A stretch of DNA of 64,000 nucleotides from Notospermus geniculatus (GCA_002633025.1 NMRB01000062.1:341851-405850); one strand, 5' to 3'; shown: positions 1-10,893, numbered from the stretch's first letter. Notes: generated by a model not told the origin, from the sequence alone. Numbers and translations: made by a program.

Positions 1-903
1 AACACTAAACTCAATTTTTTTATTACATGTATGTATTTTTTCGGGATTTTTGCTGCAGATATGATAGAGTGGAACTTTCTAAGGATTTGGGGCTTTGTTT
101 CATCAAAATATGTTGAATGGCTGCTGAATATTTGAGATTATCAAAATTTTGGTAATTTGAGATTTTCGTGCATTTCAGGAAATTATGATGCCATTAGACA
201 AAGCTGACCTTAGAATATGGGTTTCCAAAATTTGGTGACTTTTTGCGTTATTTGGGCAGAAATATTGATATTTTTCAAAATACTGTATCCGATGTGTTTA
301 GTGGCCGCGGCCGGGAAGATCGTCGTGTCTAGATTTTCTAATTATACACGTTCCCGGCCACCAAGTACAGCGCATAGGCGTAACAAAATCTCCATAAAGC
401 CTAGCTCACATTGGTCAGACGTCCCATGTCGTTTTTCCCATAAATGAAACGCGATCCCCATCCCGAGGTAGTTGGCGAATGTGACCCTTTAGGATTGCGA
501 ATCATTCACTACTACGGGCCCTTTTGTTAGATTGTATTTTATAACTTGCCGGGAACGTGTGTAATCAGAAAATCAAGGCACGACGATCTTCCCGGCCGCG
601 GCCACTAAACACATCGGATACAGTAAATGTATCATAATGTTGACATTTTGAAAACCATGCCTAACTTCTAACCAGTTTACGCTAAACGTTCCAAAACTTC
701 ATATTTGTACATTTTTAGCTCTGTCAACTTACATGTATATCAACATTTTCAAATTATCGAAATTTTGATAATCTCAAATATCTCAGCAACCATTCAACTG
801 ATTTTGATGAAACAAATCTCAAGATCTTTAGACGCGTCCACTATATCAAAGCTGCAACAAAAGTCACAAAAAATTTACATAATAAATGTTGATTTTTAGT
901 GTT
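1..903. repeat. Old foldback element, arms about 165 bp, entering from the left edge
   Basis: Positions 1-175 and 740-903 are diverged reverse complements of each other (shared words include tttcatcaaaat, atttgagattatcaaaatt and aacactaaa at the tips). The left arm starts at the window edge, so the element may extend outside. A younger foldback (283-623) sits between the arms. No coding sequence is seen in it. Confidence 0.7.
283..623. mobile_element. Foldback MITE nested in the older foldback
   Basis: The two ends are near-perfect inverted repeats of about 75 bp, beginning ctgtatccgatgtgtttag and running through gtggccgcggccgggaagat. A TA dinucleotide lies outside each end, consistent with a Tc1/mariner-type target site, although the 4-bp word aaat can also be read as the duplication. 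The arms are much more alike than those of the surrounding element, so this insertion is younger. Confidence 0.75.
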
Positions 904-911
904 TTTTTCTG

Positions 912-1977
912 ATGAGCTACATGTATTACATAATTATGATATTTCGAAATATCCAAAGTTTCGATGGAGAAATATGGATTGACCAACAAGATGTACTTTC
1001 ATGTGGAAGAAACCGTATCAAAATTGGCCCAGTAGTACTTGAAGTAGTCAATGTATCAGCTGGAGATAAACTTTTGTCAAAGACTGCAACTCATTCACTC
1101 ATCCCACCAGCCAACATGCTCTCGTGCATGTTCAACTTAAAAAAAGTACTGGCATTCGACATTACGCTGACAAAGAAACGCCGAATCGGTTAATGTCGTC
1201 CTGGGTATAACAGAAATATACCCAGGTTCAATGTCGTCCAACAAAACTATACCCTGGGTATACATGTAGTTCGATCTACAAAAGTATACCCAGTGCCGTA
1301 GTTTTGAGCCTAGGTACGAGTCAGGAATGGATGGCCGCCATTTTGTTTCTCGCTTCAACTGAGACGGCAGTTTTGCAAGTTCAACGTCGTCAAAATACCT
1401 GTCAATATCGTCAGCATTTCTGCTCATTGATAGCATGGGTCAGCTGTTAACATTTGTCTTAACACAATGGTCCAAACTTACGGCGAGTTACAGTGACAAT
1501 TTCAAAGAAATGAGCAAACGAACAGAGCTGATCTGCGTGTTTATCTACGTCCGCATCGACATTACATCAGCCGTGCTGCGAGTACTATTGCGGATTTGAG
1601 TGGCGATAACGGCACGAAAAATTCCCTGAATAAAGTCGGTACGATATATTAAAATGGTGCCCGTCGTGTCAGGCGCTAGTGGGATGTTTTTGCGACTTGT
1701 CATGCTTGTGCATGGTGATGTGGCATTTGCAAGAACAATCTCGTCTTCAGGTGCTGTATCCAATCCTCGGTATACTTTTGTAGATCGAACTATACCCAGG
1801 GTATAGTTTTGTAGGACGACATTGAACCTGGGTATATTTCTGTTATACCCAGGACGACATTAACCGATTCGGCCAAAGAAACCTCGTCCAAGTATGAAAT
1901 ACGTTATTCAACATAACATAACAACAATATTTCTATTGGGCGCCTTTCCACGAAACAGATCGTGTTCAAGGCGCTAA
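912..1977 (+). pseudogene. Unrecognised reading frame interrupted by a foldback transposon
   Basis: An open frame runs from an ATG at 912 to 1179, where the foldback element 1180-1873 has inserted. If the element and one 9-bp target copy are ignored, the frame stays open from 1883 to a stop at 1975-1977, giving about 120 residues in all. I do not recognise the product; no signal peptide or known motif is visible. Continued openness across the insertion is weak evidence that the target was coding. It could equally be chance, since the region is not long and no splice signals were identified. Confidence 0.25.
1180..1873. mobile_element. Foldback DNA transposon with 9-bp target duplication (copy 1)
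   Basis: Terminal inverted repeats of about 110-130 bp begin gccgaatcggttaatgtcg and contain the repeated word tataccc(a/t)ggg. The direct repeat caaagaaac lies at 1171-1179 and again at 1874-1882, an exact 9-bp target-site duplication. Long arms and 9-bp duplications are typical of Mutator-like elements (family knowledge). The 694-bp element has no transposase frame and so is non-autonomous. A second copy lies at 33223-33925. Confidence 0.9.
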
Positions 1978-2006
1978 CCCTCAATTAAGTGTCTCGTGAA
2001 AAGCCA

Positions 2007-2115
2007 GGGGCCTGTTTCATAAAGTGACTTTAAGGTAATGGTACCTTTAACCAAATGGAAAACGCATTGAGTTAATGGTATCATTAGCCTAAAGTCACTA
2101 TATGAAACAGGCCCC
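2007..2115. mobile_element. Short foldback MITE
   Basis: The ends ggggcctgtttcat and atgaaacaggcccc are perfect inverted repeats; the arms continue imperfectly through agtgacttta, so nearly all 109 bp fold into a hairpin. No convincing target duplication is visible. Confidence 0.75.
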
Positions 2116-2359
2116 ATGTCGTTAGGCATGTTATGAGACGCTTGAAAAAGGGAATGCTGCTCTAGCAGCTTGTATGTGAGAGGGAAGTTCGTTCCAGAGA
2201 GAGGAGCAGAAGAAGAGCTCCATCGCCGTACGTACCAGCAGCTGACCCCCATTACAAAACAATTCTAGAAAAATATCAAATGCTAATTAAAATGCAAAAG
2301 GTTGTTACAAATGATAGATTTAAGACGTCGGTACTCTGCAATTCGAGCAGATCGAACGG

Positions 2360-2836
2360 TTGGCACAGAAGTACGATTGTCCCAGGCACTTCGGGCCTAC
2401 ACGTAATAAGATAGATGTAGACGTGGGTGACAGAGCGGTAACAGCTAGAAGAATGTGGACATGCAAAAACCCGACGGCCAGAGGACTCGCTCAGCTTCCC
2501 TGCTTCTTCAACCTCGCGAATGTTTATAACGAAATTTACATAAATGTGAACGTTTCAAGTTTTGATCAGACGGTCTATGATAACGTATCGCACACGCCAT
2601 CCTCTGTGACGTGTGCCTCGCTTTGCTTTGCACTCGATTCTCTCGGGTTTATATTCGATCATAATTCGGGGGTTTGTCTGTGCCATGTCGTGAGATCGAG
2701 ATGTAGAAAGAAAAAATACGCAACACTCCCCAATAGTGTGAGGCTTATGATAAGAAAGGTTAGTATAGGCCAACTTATTTTTTTCTGCAGTCGACTTGGA
2801 GAGATTGGTGAACCAGTTGGGTTCTGGTTGTATTGA
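2360..2836 (+). CDS. Hypothetical ORF with a PAN/apple-like cysteine segment
   Basis: A 158-codon open frame. Residues about 80-112 contain the pattern C-x3-C, a Gly-Phe-x-Phe-Asp segment and C-x-C (ASLCFALDSLGFIFDHNSG), which resembles the core of PAN/apple domains of secreted invertebrate proteins. There is no signal peptide at the start, and the flanks do not resemble a complete domain, so this may be one exon or a chance frame. The ATG at 2360 is only the first in-frame start. Confidence is low without a profile search. Confidence 0.25.
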   Translation: MAQKYDCPRHFGPTRNKIDVDVGDRAVTARRMWTCKNPTARGLAQLPCFFNLANVYNEIYINVNVSSFDQTVYDNVSHTPSSVTCASLCFALDSLGFIFDHNSGVCLCHVVRSRCRKKKYATLPNSVRLMIRKVSIGQLIFFCSRLGEIGEPVGFWLY

Positions 2837-3281
2837 ATAGCGAACGGCATTTCTTGGTTTCCTGTCGTAAAACTTTCAACACTAATGTGTGATTGACATG
2901 CCTGATGTCCTCAGGATGGCATGGCTACTTGGCCAAAAAACCTTCGATTCCGTCCAATGAAAAATGAAACTTTCTTCCGAGGAAATGATAGTGATTGTCT
3001 GCAGCCGCCGCCGAAGGCGAAGAGGATGAAGATGTCACCCCTTAGAGCAGATCGTTGATGATGACAACGATGACAATAACTCTGGTGATATTTCATGATA
3101 ACCTTTCTGGAAGGTGACAATGGATTATCACTATTGTTTTGGTTGTCCATGGCCCTACAGAAATCATAGTAGCCCATTGGGTTTCATCGGTCGTCGCTGC
3201 TTCCCCAACCACTGTGCGCTCATTATTGGGGGTTGGTTCTAAACCTGGCACTGGCCTCAGTATGCATTGGTCTGCAGACAT

Positions 3282-4100
3282 GGTGTCTCTGTCAGAACAG
3301 GGTCCATCTCAACATCATCAGTGTAAGTGACTTCACTTAAAGGGAATCTCTACTAGATGAGGGGCCATCTCAACATAAATAAGTAATCATTAGATAAACA
3401 GGGCCTTAGGAAATATGTTGCAGAAATACACCTTCCCACATTGACTCATTTTTACATAATTTTACATCATGTGGTTGATCTGAGCCACTGACCTATAATT
3501 GCACCTTGCACCCCTGTCTTTATAAGTGAGCCATTCCAATCATCTAAAGTAGGACAGGTTAAGGAATCATGTGTATCAAGGCATGGGGGAATGCATGATG
3601 GTTACGGCCCAAACATGCTACAAATTTAGCATTGTAAAACCGTTATTATTCATCAGACTTGAAAATTTAAAAGTGTTTTTTTGATATAACAAAGAATTCT
3701 CTGTTCAACTGCATAACTTTTCGGCAATGCCTCAGCCTTTTTTCCATTTTGTTATAAATTAGACAGAGAAGGAAAACAATACGATTACACAAAGTCAACA
3801 TCTCAGCTCTCCAAATCAGACCCTTCTGAAACGCATTTCACAGGGGTCGGTGGAGCCTAAGGGATGTAAATGTAATGATGGTGACTTTAGAGGGGATCTC
3901 TGTTAGAACAAGGACCATAACACCATCACTGCTGTTGGCTTCACTTAAAGGGATTCTACTAGATCAGGGGCGATCTCAACACAAATAGGTAATGGTGACT
4001 TTAGAGGGGATCTCTGTTAGAACAAGGACCATCTCAACACCGTCACTGTTGGTGGCTTCACTTAAAGGTGATCTGTGCTGGATCAGGGTCCTCTTTGAAA
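3282..4100 (+). repeat. Diverged roughly 115-bp direct repeat units
   Basis: The block gatctctgttagaacaaggaccat followed by cttcacttaaaggg recurs at about 3290, 3893 and 4008; the last two are 115 bp apart. The first unit is separated from the others by the dispersed repeat 3400-3875. Confidence 0.6.
3400..3875 (+). repeat. Dispersed repeat, inverted copy of 14897-15376
   Basis: About 475 bp match the reverse complement of 14897-15376 throughout, for example cattttgttataaatta, agaattctctgttcaactg and ggctccaccgaccc in inverted form. The two copies lie 11 kb apart in opposite orientation. No reading frame is shared. Confidence 0.7.
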
Positions 4101-4189
4101 ACCTTCTTACAATCGCTGAATGAGACAAGACCTTTTGATTGACATTACACAGCAATTTTGATTTTGTATTAAAACCAAGCTTTCACAAT

Positions 4190-5400
4190 TATTATTATTA
4201 TTATTATTATTACTGTTTATTTCGTACATACTCAACGTGAAAGACAAGGAATACATACAGAAAGTGCATGGTGCAGCAAGAAAGGTGCAGAGAAGTTACA
4301 TGTACCTGTCCCGCAGGATAAAGATACAGACTGAAGTAACTAATTTTTGCAAATAAACTCAATAATATCACATATTTCGTCCCGATGTAAAAGATCATGA
4401 CCACCATCCCTAATTCTAATCAGCTCCCTAATTTGATATCCATTACGTTTACTGTCTTCATCTACGGTCTGATAAAATGTAATGTCAGAGAATGAACTTC
4501 GAACAAGATACTCCTTACTTACACCATACTTATTACAGATGAAATTCAAACTATTGCATATTGCAGATCGACTACCATTCAAAGTCAGAGCAGCACAAAT
4601 CTTAATAAAGGAATTGTCAGAATTTACAATGACACGAAGGAATTTTAACACGCGTTTGGCAACAACGCAACAAATGTCAACATCATCAATTATGAAAGGC
4701 AACAAGATGCCATGGGTCCTTGACGACACCCCCATGACACGTCTAATACATTTCCTCCAAGCCGTATAAAGGCGGTTCATGTAGGGTGACGTCAAGTCCC
4801 ACAGCTGGCAGTTATAAAGGGACATACAGTAGGTCTTGAAGAGAGAGTATTTAACTTCACTATTTACATAAGGAAACTGAGCAAGAAGCAGGTTTGTACG
4901 TCGATATAAATCAGCAACGCCACACTCAATACGTGTTTTTGCGGAGGTAGAACCTAAGTGAACTCCAAGGTGTAACTCACTCTTGCTTGGCCGAAGAATA
5001 ATATCATTAAAATTAATGGCAACCTCACCTTCGTCGTGTACGTTAAAAACTAAAAGTTTACATTTACTAGCATTGAACTTAACTTTAAAATCATCTGAGT
5101 AGTCATCAGCCACCTTAAGCAGTTTCTTTAAAGCAGAAATCGTTGGTGCCAATAAAATCACGTCATCAGCATAAGCAAAAGCTCCAAAAAATACATTACC
5201 AATGTGGCAGCCAGCACCAGATTCACGAAGTTTATCTAAAAGTTCACCTATGTACACATTGAACAATACCGGGGACAGTACTCCACCCTGCTTTACACCG
5301 TTTCTAACCGTAAATGAAGTGGACATGTAATCATCCCACTTGATATTTACACTGTCTGCCCATTGTGAAATTTTACTTTGTCGATTTCTGTGGTTGCTGT
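4190..5400 (-). mobile_element. 5'-truncated non-LTR retrotransposon
   Basis: Minus-strand reverse transcriptase gene followed by a short 3' region and an (AAT)n simple tail, seen on the plus strand as (ATT)n at 4189-4212. The 5' end stops inside the reverse transcriptase, just upstream of the QGGVLSP motif. This is the usual result of incomplete target-primed reverse transcription. No target duplication was found. Confidence 0.8.
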
Positions 5401-5473
5401 CTGGTGCCACCTTCGGTCTTCTTCTGTGCGACTTCCGACTCATTTTGTTGTGCTGAGTCACATATTTCAGCAC
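4340..5473 (-). pseudogene. Non-LTR reverse transcriptase, C-terminal two thirds
   Basis: The frame encodes the later reverse transcriptase motifs in order: NGVKQGGVLSPVLFN (motif 4), FAYADDVILLAP with the catalytic YADD box (motif 5), and LHLGVHLGS (motif 7), then a thumb and C-terminal segment with LYTAWRKCIRRVMG. The endonuclease and reverse transcriptase motifs 0-3 are absent. The first 40-odd residues of the frame (upstream of about 5380) look like flanking DNA read through, so the true element begins near there. The product would copy element RNA at a nicked target. The open frame to its natural stop suggests a fairly recent insertion, but a truncated copy cannot move by itself. A CR1/L2-like clade is possible; I cannot settle it. 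Confidence 0.85.
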
Positions 5474-5516
5474 TGCAAATCGTACTGCCGTATTGACGAT
5501 GTGATTCCCTTACCAA

Positions 5517-5538
5517 ATAGGCCTACGCGTAGGCCTAT
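5517..5538. repeat. 22-bp perfect palindrome
   Basis: The word ataggcctacg is followed immediately by its reverse complement. It is one of many aggccta-rich palindromes in the window. Confidence 0.7.
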
Positions 5539-5713
5539 CCCGTACGGGTTGGCGGCTCTGCCATCCCAACTCAAAAGGTGCAGGAACTTCTGCGTTCGGA
5601 ATTTGCGACTGCCCCCAGTCGTGACGAGCTTGAAAGGCCACTCTCTTCACATGCTGAAGCCAGTTACTTCGAGTATCGCGCAGTTAGGTGACATTCTTCT
5701 GCTATTATAATGT

Positions 5714-6000
5714 TTGGGGTATAGGGGTACCCCTGGTTCATCAGTTAGGAGTGCCCTTACATATCTGAAAGTGATTGCATGTGAAAGAACACCCCTGAAA
5801 ACACAGGAAACGACATCAAGGTCATTACCATAGGAATGTGCATTTTGGACGTAGCCGTTCAGAATGAAACATGGGTTTGCGCATTGTGTCTGGGGTAGGG
5901 GTACCCCTAGTTAGCATATACCGAGTAATCTTATGCACTCAACTATCTTTTTATGTGAAAGAACAATCACCAAAACATAGGTAAAGACACCAAGATCACC
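5714..6000 (+). repeat. Diverged tandem repeat, period about 176 bp
   Basis: The block ggggtacccct...atgtgaaagaac...caaggtcat recurs in order about 176 bp later with many substitutions. No coding potential was seen. Confidence 0.5.
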
Positions 6001-6590
6001 GGATTCTGACAAAGGATTTTCAAATTACATCATTTTCAGGAAAATAGATCAAACACCAAATCCCGCTGACTGTGAGTAACAAAATCAAGATTATCAATAT
6101 ATCACTCCATAAGAATTCAGATTGGTCCAAAACAAGTAGATTAAAGTTGGTTTGGTCATTACATATTATTTATTCTAAAAGAGTTGTATGCTAAAATGTA
6201 TCGACCAACGCGCCTGGCGGCCATCTTTGTTTTCCATTTTACAACCGGATCACACTTGAAAGGTCCAGTATGCACATTTTCGCACTTTCTGCCGGATGTG
6301 AACAACTCGGCCATTTTTTGTTACATATCTGCCCGACTATATAGCGCATTTCCAGTTGACCTGCTCAATGCGCTTTACATTATTACCCCCAGCTATAGGT
6401 CTGTTCATTCCAATTAACTTTCTCCACTCCCCGGGGAGTATTACAGTCCCGGCAGCTGATTTCAGCGCCCATGGACTAACATTCACATAGACCATCACTA
6501 CCAGCCAGGTACCCCTTTTACACCTGGGTGGGGTGAAGCAAGTGAGGCAAAGTGACTTACTCAAGGTCACAAGCGAGCGTGTTTTTTTTG

Positions 6591-6664
6591 GTCAGGAATG
6601 GGAATCGAACCCGGGAGCTTCTGATCAGAAGTCCGTCTCGCTAACCACTACACCACGCCGCTCC
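6591..6664 (-). repeat. tRNA-like SINE head
   Basis: On the minus strand an A-box-like ggtgtagtggttag and a B-box ggttcgattcc are 35-40 bp apart inside a tRNA-sized block. The acceptor and anticodon stems do not pair properly, and the anticodon area is a palindrome (cttctgatcagaag). This is therefore a tRNA-derived repeat with an internal RNA polymerase III promoter, not a functional tRNA gene. Confidence 0.6.
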
Positions 6665-7589
6665 TCATTTGTGACTCTCGAGGAATAAAACCGGCGAGCT
6701 CTTGACTTTATATTTTAATGACAGGTGAGTTACCAGTGCATGAAATATGTGAAAACAGCTGATTGGTTGCTTCAAAGTGACGTCATCTGGGCAACATTTT
6801 TTAGTTGAAAACTGTTAATGATGACCGAGGTCATCAGGTCATCAAGAGGTCATCAGGATACACAAATCTTGTCATTTTTTTGCACACAAAAGACACGAAT
6901 GAACACACTTCATTAAAGGGACTAGGAAAATTTTTTCAAGCTTCGGTTATTGCAAAATGCTAGTCTTTCATGATAAATTCCCACCGTCAATTCACTTTTT
7001 CAATTAACTGTTAATTACTGGCACCCAGACAAATCAGTTATCACCACACCATGGAGCATTCACCACGTCACTGGGAACCTAATCAACATAATAGAGTACA
7101 GGCTCGCTCCATACAAAAACATACAGCGAGAGGTTCCCAGCCGATCATACTCCGAATCTAGATGCGAATAAATTTTGTAGTGGAATGGCAATAACACCGG
7201 ATCTGTTTGTAGTATTATGCTCGGCTACAGGTGGCTCCACGGTCGCTTGTGGCTGTGCATGACCTATCCAAACTAAATAGATCCGCCCTTAATAGAACCG
7301 GACTTATTAAACCTGGCAATTCTGTAATGGAAGCAGAACAAGAGCGGACAAATACCGGCTTTTTTGTAGTGGAAGCGGAACTAGTGTCCAAGTGATAGAG
7401 CCTGATAGACTTAGTACGATCCGTAGGAAGCAGAGTATGAGGTTGGTCAGGGTTCTTTAGTGCTTGCGCCCAGTTGAAATATATGGTACAATGGCAAAAA
7501 CTTCGGCATCAACAATAATACATCACTCGTCTCAGTTTCAGAAACTCCATTTGGTATCATTGCAAAAATGTTGCATATAAATCTTATTT

Positions 7590-8270
7590 GATTTCTTTTG
7601 CCATAGTTATATTTTCACAGAAACGCAATCTACTTGATCTGAGCAATAATACGTACACTCATGGTCAAAAATAAATGGACAGCAGTTTATCTTGGATATC
7701 TCAAAACCAATGGGATGGAGAAAGTTGGTTCCGACATATATAGTAGCAAATTTTCCTGGCTATCTCATGGTATCAGCGTCGAAAACTTCTGCTGAAAGCC
7801 GCAAATTTGACAGAAGGAGTTTTGTAACGGCATGTTTTTTGCTGCTTTCTTATTTGCGCGATTTTATTCAAAATTTTTATATCACTGTGTTCTAGTCATC
7901 GAGGCCTTTCATATTATATCTTGTTATTATGATTTCTTTTGCCATAGTTATATTTTCACAGAAACGCAATCTACTTGATCTGAGCAATAATACGTACACT
8001 CATGGTCAAAAATAAATGGACAGCAGTTTATCTTGGATATCTCAAAACCAATGGGGTGGAGAAAGTTGGTTCCGACATATATAGTAGCAAATTTTCCTGG
8101 CTATCTCATGGTATCAGCGTCGAAAACTTCTGCTGAAAGCCGCAAATTTGACAGAAGGAGTTTTGTAACGGCATGTTTTTTGCTACTTTCTTATTTGCGC
8201 GATTTTATTCAAAATTTTTATATCACTGTGTTCTAGTCATCGAGGCCTTTCATATTATATCTTGTTATTT
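7590..8270 (+). repeat. 341-bp tandem duplication, about 99 percent identical
   Basis: 7590-7930 is repeated at 7931-8270 with only a few substitutions (for example gggatgg against ggggtgg, gctgctttc against gctactttc). The unit takes in 66 bp of flanking DNA plus the first 275 bp of the foldback element that starts at 7656. The duplication therefore happened after the element inserted and is recent. Confidence 0.9.
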
Positions 8271-8936
8271 CAAATATTCTGTGTATAAATGTGATTTTGG
8301 GGCACTTTTATCAAAATTTTGTTGCCCATGCTTGCAACACCTTTGACAGAGCCCCTTGAACCCATTGGTCGTGCTGGTAGATAAAAATCAATGGCCACTG
8401 AATAGTTTGTGGGATTGACGGGGTATCAACAGGCTGTGAATTGGTCAACTACCAGGAATCCAATGAATTGACGCAGCCTGTTATGGAAATTATGCACGAC
8501 CTTCATCCAAGAGTGGGTTTCTTTACTCATTGTGAAAGAGAAATGACAACACTCAGTTTTCATTCACCACCACAACTCACAATAGTGGAGAGGCCTGTGT
8601 CAAAGGTGTTGGACGTGTGGCCAAAAATATTTTGATAAAAGTGGCTCAAAATCATATTTCTACACAGAATAGTTGAAATTTTAGGATATATTATGAAAGG
8701 CCTCGATGAGTAGAACACAGTGATATAAAAATTTTGAATGAAATCATGCAAATAAAAAAGTAGCAAAAACACACCTTTACAAAATTCCTTCTGTCAAATG
8801 CGGATTTCAGCGGAATTTTTCGATGTTGATAGCCAGGAAAATTTGCTAATATATATGTCGGGACCAATTTTCTCTATCCCACTGTTTTGGAGATATTCAA
8901 GAAAAACTGCTGTCCATTTATTTTTGACCATGAGTG
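7656..8936. mobile_element. Tc1/mariner-like foldback element with duplicated left arm
   Basis: Ends are cactcatggtcaaaaataaa and its reverse complement, each next to a TA, the usual mariner target. The arms are about 330 bp each, and the left arm is present twice because of the 341-bp duplication. No transposase frame remains. Fragments of the same family lie at 42935-43040 and 43685-43835. Confidence 0.8.
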
Positions 8937-9274
8937 TACATGACTCGCGCGATGTGTGTGTATTTGTAGAAAGAATATTTAATTGATGTAAATATGGCCA
9001 AAAGAATAAAATAAGAATTGTCCTCAACGTATATGTAATGATATCTGATGACGTTGATGTACGTCAAATGAGATTTGTATTGTTTTTGAATGCATAAATG
9101 TTTTCAACTGGTGCCTGGATAACACCTTAAATGTCAACAAGAAGTGAATACTATAGAATGGTGACCAACTTTACCCTCTGGTTCGGAAAGAACACAGTGC
9201 CGTCGACCTGCAGACGTCATTGGACGCCATCTCTCGATGTTTCTCCATTGAAAGTCCCAGGGCGCCACCAAATA

Positions 9275-9291
9275 GCCTGGTAGTCTATCAT
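9275..9291 (+). repeat. 17-bp target-site duplication, left copy
   Basis: gcctggtagtctatcat is present here and again at 10894-10910, on either side of the retroelement insertion. Confidence 0.85.
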
Positions 9292-9517
9292 TTTTTTAAA
9301 ACTCTTTATTTAGTGCAAAACAAATACAAAACAAAACACCTAACATGTGATATACCGGTACATATTAACTATCGGTATTAATACAAGAGTTTTTTTTAGT
9401 ATTTGGCTATTACACCCCATCCAAACTGATTTACTGTAACCCTCTTTCAACCCTCCCCCCCCCCCCAATAGGTCTATCCCCCTTAGCGCATCACTCTATA
9501 ATTGATTACATCGATTT

Positions 9518-9829
9518 TCAAAGAAATTCTAAGATTGGGTCCCACTTTTCAGAAAAGGTGTCAACAGTTTTGTTTGTAAAAGATATTTCTAATTCTACTT
9601 GTTTTATATATTTTATGATATATTTGTAATCTCTTAGGTCTGGTAGCACTTTTTTGTTTCTACAGTTGTGTATAAATCTTTTTGCTTTAAGTATCAAAGT
9701 GTGTAGAAGTTGATGATCTGTTCCATAAAATACAATTTCAGCGGTTATTGTTTTAGGTATGAAGTGATTAATCCAAGTGTTAAAATCATCCCAAAACCGT
9801 TTTGTGATCACACAATTCCAGAAGAGATG
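9518..9829 (-). pseudogene. C-terminus of a non-LTR retrotransposon ORF2 (L1/Tx1-like)
   Basis: From the gap edge the frame reads HLFWNCVITKRFWDDFNTWI and continues for about 80 residues, rich in Lys and aromatic residues, to a stop. The HLFW-x-C...FW pattern is the C-terminal cysteine-histidine segment found after the reverse transcriptase in L1/Tx1-type ORF2 proteins. Everything upstream is lost in the gap. The 3' untranslated region and polyadenylation signal follow at 9517-9292. An intact reading frame suggests a young copy. Confidence 0.7.
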
Positions 9830-10427
9830 NNNNNNNNNNNNNNNNNNNNNNNNNNNNNNNNNNNNNNNNNNNNNNNNNNNNNNNNNNNNNNNNNNNNNNN
9901 NNNNNNNNNNNNNNNNNNNNNNNNNNNNNNNNNNNNNNNNNNNNNNNNNNNNNNNNNNNNNNNNNNNNNNNNNNNNNNNNNNNNNNNNNNNNNNNNNNNN
10001 NNNNNNNNNNNNNNNNNNNNNNNNNNNNNNNNNNNNNNNNNNNNNNNNNNNNNNNNNNNNNNNNNNNNNNNNNNNNNNNNNNNNNNNNNNNNNNNNNNNN
10101 NNNNNNNNNNNNNNNNNNNNNNNNNNNNNNNNNNNNNNNNNNNNNNNNNNNNNNNNNNNNNNNNNNNNNNNNNNNNNNNNNNNNNNNNNNNNNNNNNNNN
10201 NNNNNNNNNNNNNNNNNNNNNNNNNNNNNNNNNNNNNNNNNNNNNNNNNNNNNNNNNNNNNNNNNNNNNNNNNNNNNNNNNNNNNNNNNNNNNNNNNNNN
10301 NNNNNNNNNNNNNNNNNNNNNNNNNNNNNNNNNNNNNNNNNNNNNNNNNNNNNNNNNNNNNNNNNNNNNNNNNNNNNNNNNNNNNNNNNNNNNNNNNNNN
10401 NNNNNNNNNNNNNNNNNNNNNNNNNNN
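9830..10427. other. Assembly gap (598 N)
   Basis: Unsequenced bases inside the retroelement insertion. Confidence 1.
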
Positions 10428-10449
10428 AACTAACGAAATGAAAAAAAAT

Positions 10450-10520
10450 GTCAAGACAGGATTCGAACCCACGCCCTTCCGCTTGACAACCGCGCGTGCT
10501 AACCACTTGGCCACTGAGGC
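10450..10520 (-). repeat. tRNA-like block (same family as 43384-43456)
   Basis: On the minus strand the block starts gcctcagtggccaagtggtt (A box) and ends with ggttcgaatcc (B box) followed by tgtcttgaca and a T run. It aligns over its whole 71 bp with the block at 43384-43456. The anticodon arm does not fold cleanly, so I read it as the head of a tRNA-derived element and not as a tRNA gene. Confidence 0.65.
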
Positions 10521-10893
10521 TCGTGCTCCGACAAGCGAGAAACCGCAGACTAAAACAGCCATAGTATCGAGCGCCATCTAGCGTCTTCGTTTGGCAAACA
10601 TCTCTGCGGTTTGGTCTCTGCGAGCCGACATCTCTGCGAGAAAATATAAAAATCGGGTAAAACTTTCGTGTTTATCGACAAACTTACATCTGTTTTGCAA
10701 GAAATATAGGCCTATTCGTTTTGGGAATACACACACGTTTAGCCGAAAATAATCACGTTTTGTACGTTTTGTGTGTCTGTTTTTACACAGAAATATCTGT
10801 TTTGGCACAAAAACATATGTTTTACACTTACAAATACGTTTTGTGCACGTCTAATTTATGCGGACATAACCGCCCATATTCATGTAGATGATC

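Larger units (their letters stand above)
9292..10893 (-). mobile_element. Retrotransposed insertion with 3' A tail and 17-bp target duplication
   Basis: Read on the minus strand, the insertion ends in a short A run (plus-strand T run at 9291-9297) preceded by an AATAAA signal (9305-9310). It carries the C-terminal codons of a non-LTR ORF2 at its 3' end and a tRNA-like block nearer its 5' end, with a 598-base gap between. The identical 17-bp words at 9275-9291 and 10894-10910 are direct evidence of target-primed insertion of this whole unit. Whether the tRNA-like block and the ORF belong to one transcript or to nested insertions is hidden by the gap. Confidence 0.75.

Noticed and set aside
7692-8236. 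Two identical 67-codon proteins
   Set aside because: They are the same frame in the two copies of a duplicated transposon arm; no codon bias or motif.
10450-10520. Functional tRNA gene
   Set aside because: A and B boxes are good, but acceptor and anticodon stems do not pair and there is a near copy in a repeat elsewhere (43384).
9710-10577. Long frames of 218-263 codons across 9.7-10.6 kb
   Set aside because: They are almost entirely translated N gap; the real bases at each end are repeat sequence.
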